From contig JBDWDN010000011.1 in NCBI GenBank assembly GCA_039977295.1, forward strand, positions 248,001 through 312,000: a DNA stretch of 64,000 nt, given 5' to 3'. The notes beneath the pieces were generated by a model that did not search any database, was not told the origin of the DNA, and worked only from the letters and a program-made list of their open reading frames with translations. The stretch is from Hellea sp039977295 (GTDB lineage Bacteria; Pseudomonadota; Alphaproteobacteria; Caulobacterales; Maricaulaceae). A program made the position numbers and the translations under genes. Shown here one piece after another: positions 1 through 8,377 of this stretch; positions within the stretch are counted from its first letter, which is position 1; each line of letters opens with the position of its first letter.

Positions 1-477
1 AGAGGCTTTAATGATGCGGCCATTATCTTCAAGCCAAAGCGGGTTTTCCGCTGTGATATTTTTAATCTTATATTCGCCAATACCCCAAGCTTGCAGGGCA
101 CGCACAGCAGGGGCGATACTGTAGTCGATGATTGTTATTGAACTAAAAGCCGCCGCTAAAACGATGGGCGTCATGAGCATTAATTGTTTGGGGACCGAAA
201 TGCCAAAGCCAAGCAGGGCAACAAGCTCATGCTGGCGAATAAGTTTTACGAAGGTCAATAATATCGCAACGACAATTGTAAAGACAAATATGCGGTCAAA
301 AATAACGGGCGCGCGCAGGCCCATATATTTGAACGTATCCAAAAATCCGCCGCCCTCCATGATGTCGCTAGCATTTGCAAGGCTGTCGAGGAGTCCGATT
401 AAGAGTAAGAAACCGAAGACAGTTATTAGCCATGTGCTGATGAACATCTTTGAGAGATATGAGAGAAACTTCAGCAT
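1..477 (-). CDS. lptG: LptG, LPS export ABC transporter permease (N-terminal part)
   Basis: The frame stays open to the window edge, giving the first 159 residues of a YjgP/YjgQ-family permease. It starts with hydrophobic membrane segments (MLKFLSYLSKMFISTWLIT) followed by the family's typical second and third segments and the start of the periplasmic beta-jellyroll part. LptG pairs with LptF and the LptB ATPase to pull LPS from the inner membrane into the Lpt bridge. Its ATG overlaps the TAA of the preceding lptF gene by one base (TAATG), so the two are translationally coupled, as expected for subunits made in equal amounts. The C-terminal half lies outside the window. Confidence 0.9.
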   Translation of the reverse strand, partial: MLKFLSYLSKMFISTWLITVFGFLLLIGLLDSLANASDIMEGGGFLDTFKYMGLRAPVIFDRIFVFTIVVAILLTFVKLIRQHELVALLGFGISVPKQLMLMTPIVLAAAFSSITIIDYSIAPAVRALQAWGIGEYKIKNITAENPLWLEDNGRIIKAS

Positions 478-1691
478 TATGCCTTCTCAGCCCCAAAACG
501 TTTGAGGGAGGATATCTTCTTACGTATTTCTCCTTGGAAATGCGTAATATAATGCGAAACGGCTGTTAGCGGGGGTTGCCCCATTTTATAGGCGCTTTTG
601 CGGAAAATCCAGAAAGCGAAGAGGGCTACGGCTATAATGATAGGCCAAATGCCTGCCCAGGGCGGTATCTTACCTGCGGCGCCAAGGCTTTGGCCAAACT
701 CTAACGCTTTTTGCAGTGAAATAAGGAAGACAACGCCAATGGCAATCCCGGCGGAGGAGGGATTTCGACCATAATTCAATCCAAAGGGCACGGCAATGAA
801 GGGCAATATAAGTAAGAGAACGGCTTTTGCGATTCGCAAATGAAGCGTTGCATTATTGACTTGCGGCGAAATTTTAAAGCGCGGGTCTGCCCCTTTTCGA
901 TTTGAGAAGAGTTCCCGAGATGTCATCTCTCGCTCATCATCACCACGAATACGGTATGTTACAACTTCGGCTGGCCGCGCAATGGAGCTGCTCGCGAAGC
1001 TTAGATCGCCGTCAAGCTGCCTCATGTCGTCACCCAGAACAGCGTATGTTTGTCCTTTAGCAAGTTGAAGCACGGGCTCCATTGTTTCCTCGCGGACAAT
1101 TAACTTGCCTTGACTGGCTGTTGTTATTCTTAAGCTTGGTTTATCTGTGTCTTCGGTAAGTTTTTCATAAATGAAAATTGGCCCCATAGCCGCGCCGGGT
1201 AAATCTGTCCCTGCAAAGAAGGTTCGTCCGCCAACGCTGGTAAAGGTGCCTTCACGCAAAGCCGCCGTAAAGGATTGCTGCTTCACGGAGTTTTCTACTT
1301 TTCGGTAGTTGTAGCGGCCTACGGGTTGCAAATAGCCTTCGATAAAGACTGTAAGAACCGCTAAAAATATACCAATAAAAAGAAACGGTTTGGTCAGATG
1401 AAATAAAGAAATACCAGAACCGAAGGCTGCTGTCAGTTCGCTAGAGCGGCTAAAACGGTCCACTGTTATGATAATGCCCAATAAAAGAGCCAAAGGAACG
1501 GCAATCCCTAAATAATAGGGCAATAAGTTCACAATCATTTGCGACGTATCGCTTGCAGGGTTGGTCGAGGTTTCTACAACCTGAAAAATACGTAATAGCC
1601 GCTCAAGCAGCAACACACAGCAAGCAAAGACAATTAATCCGCCAATCGTGGTGGCGGCTTTCTTCATAAGATATTGGTTTAATCTGCCCAT
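477..1691 (-). CDS. lptF: LptF, LPS export ABC transporter permease
   Basis: A 404-residue inner-membrane protein of the YjgP/YjgQ family. Three N-terminal membrane segments lie at about residues 12-32, 55-75 and 100-120, a periplasmic domain of about 150 residues follows, and three C-terminal segments lie near 285-375. This layout and length match LptF. It would act with LptG and LptB to extract lipopolysaccharide for transport to the outer membrane. It is the upstream gene of the pair. The ATG at 1691 follows a short intergenic region shared with the divergent DUF2141 gene, so promoters for both directions must lie in 1692-1795. Assignment as F rather than G rests on gene order. Confidence 0.92.
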   Translation of the reverse strand: MGRLNQYLMKKAATTIGGLIVFACCVLLLERLLRIFQVVETSTNPASDTSQMIVNLLPYYLGIAVPLALLLGIIITVDRFSRSSELTAAFGSGISLFHLTKPFLFIGIFLAVLTVFIEGYLQPVGRYNYRKVENSVKQQSFTAALREGTFTSVGGRTFFAGTDLPGAAMGPIFIYEKLTEDTDKPSLRITTASQGKLIVREETMEPVLQLAKGQTYAVLGDDMRQLDGDLSFASSSIARPAEVVTYRIRGDDEREMTSRELFSNRKGADPRFKISPQVNNATLHLRIAKAVLLLILPFIAVPFGLNYGRNPSSAGIAIGVVFLISLQKALEFGQSLGAAGKIPPWAGIWPIIIAVALFAFWIFRKSAYKMGQPPLTAVSHYITHFQGEIRKKISSLKRFGAEKA

Positions 1692-1795
1692 ATGTTATAT
1701 GACTGCGATAACGCCTTTACTTAAGAAGGCCAAAAACCCATATGGAATCATAAGGATGGCCAAAACATTAATGGCCGCAATATAGAGGCTTATCC

Positions 1796-2365
1796 GTGAA
1801 AGCAAACTTCACACGCAGATTTTTTGCATGTCTGACTACTTTGTCATGTGCGGCGCTTATGGCCGCGCCTGCTATGGCGGGTGATGACGCGTATGAGCCT
1901 GGCGCTCTAACGGGGCCTGAAGGACAAATATCACAAATCGGGCTTGAACGCGGTTTGGAGCTTTATGACTTTGACAAAGCCGATACTTGCGTTCCTGGCG
2001 CGCTGCAAATCCGCACAACGGTGACAAATGTGTCTAAGGAAGGTCTCGTAAAAATTGAGCTTTTTGGCGAACATAATTTCATGAAGAAGTCTGGCAAGTT
2101 GCGCCGCATTCGCGTGCCCGCGGATGACGGTTCAATCAAAGTCTGTATCAATCTACCTGCGCCAGGTGAATATGCGGTTGTTGGCTATCACGATGAAGAT
2201 GGTAACCGGAAACTCAGAAAGGCTTGGAATTTTAAGCCTAAAGAGCCTTATGGGGTATCCAATAATCCGAAAATCGAGAGCTTGCGTTTGCCGAAATGGT
2301 CGGAGGCTGGATTCCAAGTGCCTATGAACGGCGTGGATATTACTTTGGATCTTGTTGACCCTTAA
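1796..2365 (+). CDS. Exported DUF2141 protein
   Basis: A 189-residue protein with a clear Sec signal peptide (about residues 1-28, ending AMA-GDD). The mature part carries the DUF2141 pattern: a beta-rich domain with a GEYAVVGYHDEDGNRK stretch and a KEPYGVSNN stretch, ending in a short DITLD strand. DUF2141 proteins are small secreted or periplasmic beta-sandwich proteins of unknown function. GTG at 1796 is chosen because GAGG at 1785-1788 sits seven bases upstream. It is divergent from lptFG, so a shared envelope role is possible but not shown. Confidence 0.8.
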   Translation: MKANFTRRFFACLTTLSCAALMAAPAMAGDDAYEPGALTGPEGQISQIGLERGLELYDFDKADTCVPGALQIRTTVTNVSKEGLVKIELFGEHNFMKKSGKLRRIRVPADDGSIKVCINLPAPGEYAVVGYHDEDGNRKLRKAWNFKPKEPYGVSNNPKIESLRLPKWSEAGFQVPMNGVDITLDLVDP

Positions 2366-2438
2366 TTGATTGACCTCTTAATCGGTTGACGTAACGCCCA
2401 AAGCTTAGCAAAAGCAGCGCAAATAGCGCGGAGGCGGA

Positions 2439-3590
2439 GTGCCCTCAACATCTTTGGAAATATTGCCTGTTGAAGGAAAGGCCATGGTGCGCCGTTTTCT
2501 GGCGGTGCCAGATGTTGTCTATGCGGATGATGTTAATTGGCGGCCACAACTTGGTTTTGAGCGCGCCGCGCATTTAAACCCCGCGAAAAACCCTGGCGCC
2601 GCGAGCCTTGAGAACAGGCAGTTATTTTTAGCCGTCATTGAGGGCCGAGATGTTGGCCGAATTGCCGCCTTTATAAATCCCGCGCATAATCTTCACGCCA
2701 AAGCTAATGACGGTTTTTTCGGCTTTTTTGATTGCGCTGCTGAGGCAAATATTGGAGCCGCCTTGTTAGAGGCCGCTGAAGCTTGGCTGAGCAGCCGCAA
2801 GGTTGATAAGATGATTGGGCCGACGCAATGGAGCACCAATGAAGAATCGGGCCTTTTGATTGACGGATTTGACACGCCGCCCGTCGTGATGATGCCGCAC
2901 GGACAGCCCGCTTATCAAAGCATGATTGAAGGACAAGGTTTTACCAAAGCTACCGATATGTTTGCCTTCCAAGCTGACCTAAACGCTGGCTACCCCCGGC
3001 CGAAAATGACCCAAATGATGGTAAAGTCGGCTGAGCGTAATAAAGATATTGTTATTCGACCGATGCGTCCGTCCAAATTTATGGATGATGTCAACATCGT
3101 CATGGATGTTTTTAATGATGCTTGGTCAGAAAATTGGGGTTTTGTGCCCTTTGATGATCACCAAATTGAACATATGGCCAAAGAGATTAAGCCAATTATG
3201 TTCAAAGAAGGCATGTGGGTCGGTGAATATAAAGGTGAGGCTATTGCCTATATTTGGATGATACCCGACCTGAATGAAGCTATCCGTGATTTGAAAGGCT
3301 CCATACTTCCATTTGGCTGGGCTAAGCTGTTATGGCGTTTGAAGATTAGCGGCGTGAAACAAGCGCGTATTCCGCTTATGGGACTGCGCAAAGAGTATCA
3401 TAATACGCGCACAGGGCTGTCTATTGTCGCCAAGCTTTGCGAAACAGTTTTTGAGGCGGCGCGCGAAAAAGGCTTCACCCATTGCGAACTCTCTTGGATA
3501 TTGGAGGATAATCCCGGGATGATTTCAATTTGTGAACAAGCCAGCGCCAAAGCCTACAAGACTTATCGCATGTATGAGAAAACGCTTTAA
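2439..3590 (+). CDS. YghO-like GNAT-fold acyltransferase
   Basis: A 383-residue soluble protein with a GNAT-type acyltransferase fold of the large YghO-like kind. It has no signal peptide or membrane segment. The family is poorly characterised. From memory, the bacterial ceramide synthase of Caulobacter is also a GNAT-like acyltransferase, so N-acylation of a lipid precursor is one possible role, but this is inference. The GTG start is preceded by CGGAGG at 2429-2434. Its stop TAA shares one base with the ATG of the next gene (TAATG), so it heads a coupled run of genes for a nucleotidyltransferase, a flippase fusion and a phosphatase. A plain N-acetyltransferase role is the alternative. Confidence 0.65.
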   Translation: MPSTSLEILPVEGKAMVRRFLAVPDVVYADDVNWRPQLGFERAAHLNPAKNPGAASLENRQLFLAVIEGRDVGRIAAFINPAHNLHAKANDGFFGFFDCAAEANIGAALLEAAEAWLSSRKVDKMIGPTQWSTNEESGLLIDGFDTPPVVMMPHGQPAYQSMIEGQGFTKATDMFAFQADLNAGYPRPKMTQMMVKSAERNKDIVIRPMRPSKFMDDVNIVMDVFNDAWSENWGFVPFDDHQIEHMAKEIKPIMFKEGMWVGEYKGEAIAYIWMIPDLNEAIRDLKGSILPFGWAKLLWRLKISGVKQARIPLMGLRKEYHNTRTGLSIVAKLCETVFEAAREKGFTHCELSWILEDNPGMISICEQASAKAYKTYRMYEKTL

Positions 3591-3619
3591 TGTCTGATTT
3601 GGGAATGTCTGATTTGGGA
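3590..3619 (+). repeat. 15-bp tandem duplication across a start codon
   Basis: ATGTCTGATTTGGGA occurs twice back to back, so the downstream protein begins MSDLG-MSDLG and has two equivalent in-frame ATG codons. Only the first ATG overlaps the upstream stop codon. The perfect identity suggests a recent slippage event or a duplicated translation start. Confidence 0.9.
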
Positions 3620-4378
3620 AAGTCTGTCTCTGTCTTGATTTTGGCAGGGCAGCGCGAAGGCGTCATTGACCCGCTTTGCGCCGCCGCCGGTGTGGACCGC
3701 AAAGCCATCATTCCGATTAATGGGAAACCTATGATAGACTATGTCCTCGACGCTTTGTCGGCTGGAGGACTTAAAACGCCGTTTCATGTCAGTGGCTTCG
3801 ACGCGGCATATGATGCGCGCCTCACGCAATCGCCCAGCGCGCCCGGGCCCGCAGGAAGCGCCCATGCGGCTTTGACGGACGGGATTTCATTTCCCTGCCT
3901 CGTAACGACATGTGATCATCCGCTTTTAACGCAAGACATGCTCGATATCTTTATCACTGAGGCGAAAAAATCTGGCGCTGACTTTTGTGTGGGGTTTGCC
4001 GAAAAATCTGTCATTCAACCTGCCTATCCAGATGTGAAGCGCACATATTGGAATTTCTCCGATAGACCTGTTTCAGGCTGTAATCTGTTTTATATCGCCA
4101 ATGAAAAAGGCCTCGCGGTCATAGAGTTTTGGAAACAGGCCCAGCATCTACGAAAAAATCCCGTCAAGCTTGCACGAACCGTGGCTTGGGGGCTGCTGCT
4201 TAAATATCTTTTGGGACGTTTGAGCCTTACAGACGCTTTTGGTTATGTTGCAAGACGGCTAAACATCACCACGGCTCCGATCCTTATTCCGATTGCAGAA
4301 GCCGCGATTGATGTCGATAAACCCTCTGATAAAGAGCTGGTAGAACGTATTTTAGCGGGAGCTATGCGTGACGCCTAA
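3590..4378 (+). CDS. Nucleotidyltransferase-fold (GT-A/MobA-like) protein
   Basis: A 262-residue protein with the N-terminal NTP-transferase signature: SVSVLILAGQREG near residue 15, then a KAIIPINGKPMIDYVL block that corresponds to the K-P-(M/L)-(I/L) nucleotide/sugar-phosphate binding region. It also has TTCDHPLL, the metal-binding Asp region. It should transfer a nucleotide to a phosphorylated small molecule. The glycine-rich loop is shorter than in GlmU or LicC, so the exact chemistry is open. It overlaps both its neighbours, so it belongs to the same transcription and translation unit as the GNAT protein and the flippase fusion. With a second nucleotidyltransferase at 7566, the cluster holds two candidates for making a CDP-alcohol or NDP-sugar. 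Confidence 0.7.
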   Translation: MSDLGMSDLGKSVSVLILAGQREGVIDPLCAAAGVDRKAIIPINGKPMIDYVLDALSAGGLKTPFHVSGFDAAYDARLTQSPSAPGPAGSAHAALTDGISFPCLVTTCDHPLLTQDMLDIFITEAKKSGADFCVGFAEKSVIQPAYPDVKRTYWNFSDRPVSGCNLFYIANEKGLAVIEFWKQAQHLRKNPVKLARTVAWGLLLKYLLGRLSLTDAFGYVARRLNITTAPILIPIAEAAIDVDKPSDKELVERILAGAMRDA

Positions 4379-6872
4379 TCTTGCTGTGAACTCCAAGCAT
4401 ACGGTGGGTAAACGTATAGCCGCCAATACGGGCTTGATGATGGGATCCAAAGGACTCGCCGTTGTGCTGGGTTTAGGTAGCATCATGATTGCGGCCAAAA
4501 GCCTGACGGCGTCTGAACTTGGCATCATTCTCTTTTTACACGCTTATATGCTGTTCTTCTCTGAAGTTACGGCCTTTCAATCATGGCAATCCCTCATTCG
4601 TTTTGGGACGGATGATGTGAAAAATAATGACGCCACGGCTTTGTCGCGCTTAATGCAATTTGGCATCAAGATTGATGCAATTTCAGCCGTTTTTGGGTTT
4701 TTAATATCAGTTGCTGTTTTCTCTTTCATCGTGTGGTTGACCCACGCCTTTCCCGATATTTTTGCGCGGGCAAAGACCTTCGACATTTCAGAGCTGCGTA
4801 AGCTAGCCGCGTTTTACTGTATCCTTATTCTTTTCCGTCAGCGCGGGGTCGGGGTCGGTGTTTTTCGGCTTTTTGATAAATTTCATGTCTTAGCGCTTCA
4901 CGGCCTCGTTATGCCGCTCACGCGGTTTTTAGGCGTTCTGATTGCCGTTATTAGCGGGGCTGGCTTTACGGGTTTTTTATGGGCCTGGTTCTTCGGATCC
5001 CTAGCCGCCTACTTTTTTCTCCCCTTAGCCGCAATGTTTGAGCTTAAAGGGCGCCATCTATTAAAACCTGTATTCTCCGCTAAATCTTCATTGCGCAGTC
5101 CTCGAAAAGGACTGTGGCCCTTCATGATAAAGTCAAATATCGACTCGACACTGGCGGCTGCAACTTTGCATCTACCTGCGCTCATGGTTATGGGTATATT
5201 TGGATCTGCTTGGGTCGCGATTTACCGTATTGCTGAGGAAGTCGCAAAACTCCTCTCTGAAGGCTTTAAATTACTCGATCAGGTGATCTATCCAGAACTT
5301 GCTAAGATGGTGAGCTTAGGCGAAGCGGATAAAATATTACGCCTTGTAACGCGGACAGCGGCGATACTTCTCAGCTTTGGTTTGGTTATCGCGGCCTTGG
5401 TTCAACTGGCCGGGCCTGACGTCTTAGGCCGGATATTCTCTGCAGATTATGAACAGGCCGCGCCGCTGACATCGCTCTTGGTTTTAGCGGCAGCCATAAC
5501 AGGCATCGCCGCGCCCCTTTATCCTGTTCTCTATGCGGCCGACAAGCCAGAGCGCGCTATCTATGCCCGCGGCACCGGCGTAATCGTTTATATTGCAGCT
5601 TTTTTCATATTTAGTTTTACCATAGGCAAAATGGCGCCGGGATGGGCGGCAATCCTAAGCAATATTGCGGCTGTCATCATTCTGGTCTTTTTGGCTAAGC
5701 GCACATTAAAGCACAAGGTAAGAGAGCAAAGCGGAGAATTGGCGGTGGGCGTTATAGCGGCTATGCCAAAGCTTAATCTTATCGGAGAGAGCGCCTTAAA
5801 GCTCTGGGGCTTGCCGCTAGCTCAATGGCAACAGCGCGCTTTTAAGAAAGCGGGCGTGTCGCAAGATACAAATTCTGAAACGACGCTGCATATATCCGTT
5901 ATTTATGTGCTGTCTTCCGCTCTTGCGAAAGCCTTTGTGGGGCGGAGCAAAACGGCTTTGATAGCAGATCAGAAAATTATAGGGGTCAATGGGACGGACC
6001 TTGAGACGGCTAGGTCACTCATTGGCCAAGATATAACGTCGCTCGCGGGGACAGATATTCAGCCTGTCTACCCTGATGAGCTTGATGATGGTTACAACAA
6101 AGCCCTGCGTAAGAAAGAGCCGCCGTATGCGCTGAACGTCAATAATACGCCCATAGCTGATATTCAGCGCCGACAATTTGCGAGCTCTTATAAGGGCATC
6201 ACGGATTTTGTGACGAAATGGTTTTGGCCGCTGCCTGCCTTTTACGTCACCCGCGCTTGCGCGGCGATGCGCTTAACGCCCAATATGGTGACGACGGTTG
6301 GACTTTTTCTGACCTGCGCAGCGATGTATTATTTCTGGCAGGGGCAGTGGGCATTGGGGTTTGTGACGGGATGGTTGATGACCTTTCTCGATACTGTTGA
6401 TGGAAAATTAGCGCGTACGACCATGACCTATTCTTGGTGGGGAAATATTTACGATCACGGCATAGATTTAATACATCCACCTTTTTGGTATTGGGCGTGG
6501 TTTGTGGGTCTTGGGGGCAGCTTAGATTTGCCTAATATCATGGGCGACCCTATGGCTTTGGCTCTAATGGCTGTCCTAATTGGCTATGTTGTAGACCGCA
6601 TCATCGAGGGCATATTCATTGCGCAGCACGGATTTCATATTCATGTGTGGCGACCTATTAATTCGGCCTTGCGGTTTATCACGGCGCGGCGCAATCCCAA
6701 CACATTTATCTTTATGATCGGGATTTGCGCGATGCCATGGATCCCTGAAGCAGGGCGCCTCGGCTTTTACGCTGTGGCAATTTGGACTTGGGCGTGTATT
6801 GCCTTCAATATCGGCGCCGTCATTATAGGCACATTTGCGCGTAAGCCTCTGCAAAGCTGGATGGATGCATAA
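4368..6872 (+). CDS. Fusion: MOP-type flippase + CDP-alcohol phosphotransferase
   Basis: 834 residues in three parts. Residues about 1-445 form a polytopic MOP/Wzx-like flippase with about 12 membrane segments. Residues about 450-600 are a soluble linker that looks like a degenerate nucleotidyltransferase. Residues about 605-834 are a membrane CDP-alcohol phosphotransferase. The catalytic signature D-G-x2-A-R-x8-G-x3-D-x3-D is fully present at D678, G679, A682, R683, G692, D696 and D700. Such enzymes transfer a phospho-alcohol from a CDP-activated donor to an acceptor alcohol, releasing CMP. The soluble linker plus this domain resembles the layout of bifunctional inositol-phosphate cytidylyltransferase/DIPP synthase. 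The fusion implies synthesis coupled to flipping of a lipid-linked product. GTG start overlaps the previous gene by 11 bases. The substrate is unknown. Confidence 0.8.
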   Translation: MTPNLAVNSKHTVGKRIAANTGLMMGSKGLAVVLGLGSIMIAAKSLTASELGIILFLHAYMLFFSEVTAFQSWQSLIRFGTDDVKNNDATALSRLMQFGIKIDAISAVFGFLISVAVFSFIVWLTHAFPDIFARAKTFDISELRKLAAFYCILILFRQRGVGVGVFRLFDKFHVLALHGLVMPLTRFLGVLIAVISGAGFTGFLWAWFFGSLAAYFFLPLAAMFELKGRHLLKPVFSAKSSLRSPRKGLWPFMIKSNIDSTLAAATLHLPALMVMGIFGSAWVAIYRIAEEVAKLLSEGFKLLDQVIYPELAKMVSLGEADKILRLVTRTAAILLSFGLVIAALVQLAGPDVLGRIFSADYEQAAPLTSLLVLAAAITGIAAPLYPVLYAADKPERAIYARGTGVIVYIAAFFIFSFTIGKMAPGWAAILSNIAAVIILVFLAKRTLKHKVREQSGELAVGVIAAMPKLNLIGESALKLWGLPLAQWQQRAFKKAGVSQDTNSETTLHISVIYVLSSALAKAFVGRSKTALIADQKIIGVNGTDLETARSLIGQDITSLAGTDIQPVYPDELDDGYNKALRKKEPPYALNVNNTPIADIQRRQFASSYKGITDFVTKWFWPLPAFYVTRACAAMRLTPNMVTTVGLFLTCAAMYYFWQGQWALGFVTGWLMTFLDTVDGKLARTTMTYSWWGNIYDHGIDLIHPPFWYWAWFVGLGGSLDLPNIMGDPMALALMAVLIGYVVDRIIEGIFIAQHGFHIHVWRPINSALRFITARRNPNTFIFMIGICAMPWIPEAGRLGFYAVAIWTWACIAFNIGAVIIGTFARKPLQSWMDA

Positions 6873-7543
6873 TGGCTGATATCGCAATTTTCGATTTAGA
6901 TTACACATTGACCAAAAAGGGAACTTGGGGACGCTTTGTTGTAAAAAATGTGAAACTCCAACCTTGGCTTTGGCTACCCTTAGCAATTTCAGCCGGCGTG
7001 ACTCAATGGCGTTATAAACAGGGGCACTTTCCCCGAATTCGCGTGAAACAAGCCATGATGCGGTGGAGCATGGTGGGTAAGTCTCGGCCCTATATGGAAG
7101 AGCTGGCGGAAGCCTTCGCCGACAACGAAGTCACACATGGTCTGCGTCCCGGCGCAGTCAAAGCGCTTGAGAGGCACCGTGCCAATGGAGATATCATCAT
7201 TATTGCCAGCGCCGCCGTTGATCTTATTGTGCGTCCTATCGCCAAACGCCTAAATGTTGAGCACTGGGTGGCGACGGATATGAAGTGGGAAGACGGAAAA
7301 CTAGCGCCTGACTTTGCGTCTAAGAACTGTTATGGGGCTGAAAAACTGGAGCGTGTAAAACGGCTTTTTGCTCAAACCCCAGAACTGAAACATAATCACA
7401 CACTTATCACAATGTATTCAGATAGTTATTCCGATATTGATATTTTAAGGTTTTGTGACAAAGGTGTCGCTGTAAATGCTGATCGCAGCTTGACCGAGGC
7501 CTCCGAAGAAGAAGGTTTTGAGGTCGTGGATTGGGGTTCATAG
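6872..7543 (+). CDS. HAD-IB family phosphatase
   Basis: A 223-residue HAD hydrolase. Motif I is FDLDYTLT, with nucleophile D8 and acid/base D10. Motif II is the serine of IIASAA. Motif IV is SDSYSDID, near residues 189-196. The length and helical cap match subfamily IB, which includes phosphoserine phosphatase and lipid/polyprenyl phosphate phosphatases. Its ATG overlaps the stop of the flippase fusion (TAATG). In this setting it may dephosphorylate the phospho-intermediate of the CDP-alcohol reaction, as PGP phosphatases follow PGP synthase. That role is inferred from position only. Confidence 0.8.
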   Translation: MADIAIFDLDYTLTKKGTWGRFVVKNVKLQPWLWLPLAISAGVTQWRYKQGHFPRIRVKQAMMRWSMVGKSRPYMEELAEAFADNEVTHGLRPGAVKALERHRANGDIIIIASAAVDLIVRPIAKRLNVEHWVATDMKWEDGKLAPDFASKNCYGAEKLERVKRLFAQTPELKHNHTLITMYSDSYSDIDILRFCDKGVAVNADRSLTEASEEEGFEVVDWGS

Positions 7544-7565
7544 CGAAAACATTAGGGTTGAATTT

Positions 7566-8321
7566 ATGCATGCTATTATTTTATCTGCGGGCCGGGGTTC
7601 GCGGTTACTTCCGCTCACCACTGATATGCCGAAATGCCTATTGCCCGTAGGCTTGACATCCGTGTTGAGCATGCAGCTTGATACTTTGTTTCGCGGCGGC
7701 GTTAAGTCTGCGACCGTTGTGACAGGTTTTAACGCGCATTTGGTAGAGACAGAAATTGACGCGCGGCAGGCAGGTCCACAGGTCGAAACACTTTATAACC
7801 CCTTTTTCCAAGTCGCGGATAATCTGGCATCTTGCTGGATGGCACGCGCCTGTATGCAGCAAGACTTCTTGCTGATTAACGGCGACACGCTGTTCAGCCC
7901 GCCGCTCCTTGAAAAGGTGCTAAGCGCTCCCGCCAAAGACATCACGGTTACGATTGATCAAAAAGGTCATTATGACGGCGATGATATGAAAGTCTCGCTG
8001 GACGGAACGCGCCTAACGGCGATTGGAAAAACTCTATTACCGCAGCAAACAAATGGCGAGTCTATTGGTATGCTGCGTTTCATGAATGACGGACCGCAAA
8101 TTTTCAGCCGCGAACTTGAGCGCCTGATGAGAATGGAAGAGGGCACAAAAAGCTGGTTTCTCTCCGCCATTCATGGTTTGGCTCAATCTGGTCAACGCAT
8201 TGACACAACGAATATCAAAGGCTCTAACTGGGCTGAACTCGACACGCCTGAAGACTATGAAATTTGCCGTGAATTATTTGGCAATAGCGATATGGCCAGA
8301 AAGCGTTTCGTAACTGTTTAA
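7566..8321 (+). CDS. LicC/RmlA-like sugar- or alcohol-phosphate nucleotidyltransferase
   Basis: A 251-residue nucleotidyltransferase with the textbook N-terminus: AIILSAGRGSRLLPLT (NTP loop) and MPKCLLPVG (the K-C-L-L signature lysine). LINGDTLF supplies the metal-binding Asp. The family includes choline-phosphate and inositol-phosphate cytidylyltransferases and glucose-1-phosphate thymidylyltransferases. ATG 7566 is preferred to an upstream in-frame TTG at 7518 because the conserved domain begins at residue 2 and the TTG lies inside the HAD gene. It is the natural candidate for making the activated donor used by the CDP-alcohol phosphotransferase upstream. CTP versus UTP/TTP preference cannot be read from the sequence. 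Confidence 0.8.
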   Translation: MHAIILSAGRGSRLLPLTTDMPKCLLPVGLTSVLSMQLDTLFRGGVKSATVVTGFNAHLVETEIDARQAGPQVETLYNPFFQVADNLASCWMARACMQQDFLLINGDTLFSPPLLEKVLSAPAKDITVTIDQKGHYDGDDMKVSLDGTRLTAIGKTLLPQQTNGESIGMLRFMNDGPQIFSRELERLMRMEEGTKSWFLSAIHGLAQSGQRIDTTNIKGSNWAELDTPEDYEICRELFGNSDMARKRFVTV

Positions 8322-8377
8322 CGATTGAGTTTGCTGAGTGAATCTGCAAATAAAATTTAAAGGGTGATTAAGCACAG

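Noticed and set aside
7518..7565. TTG start that would extend the LicC-like protein by 16 residues
   Set aside because: It lies within the HAD gene, and the conserved nucleotidyltransferase motif starts right after ATG 7566.
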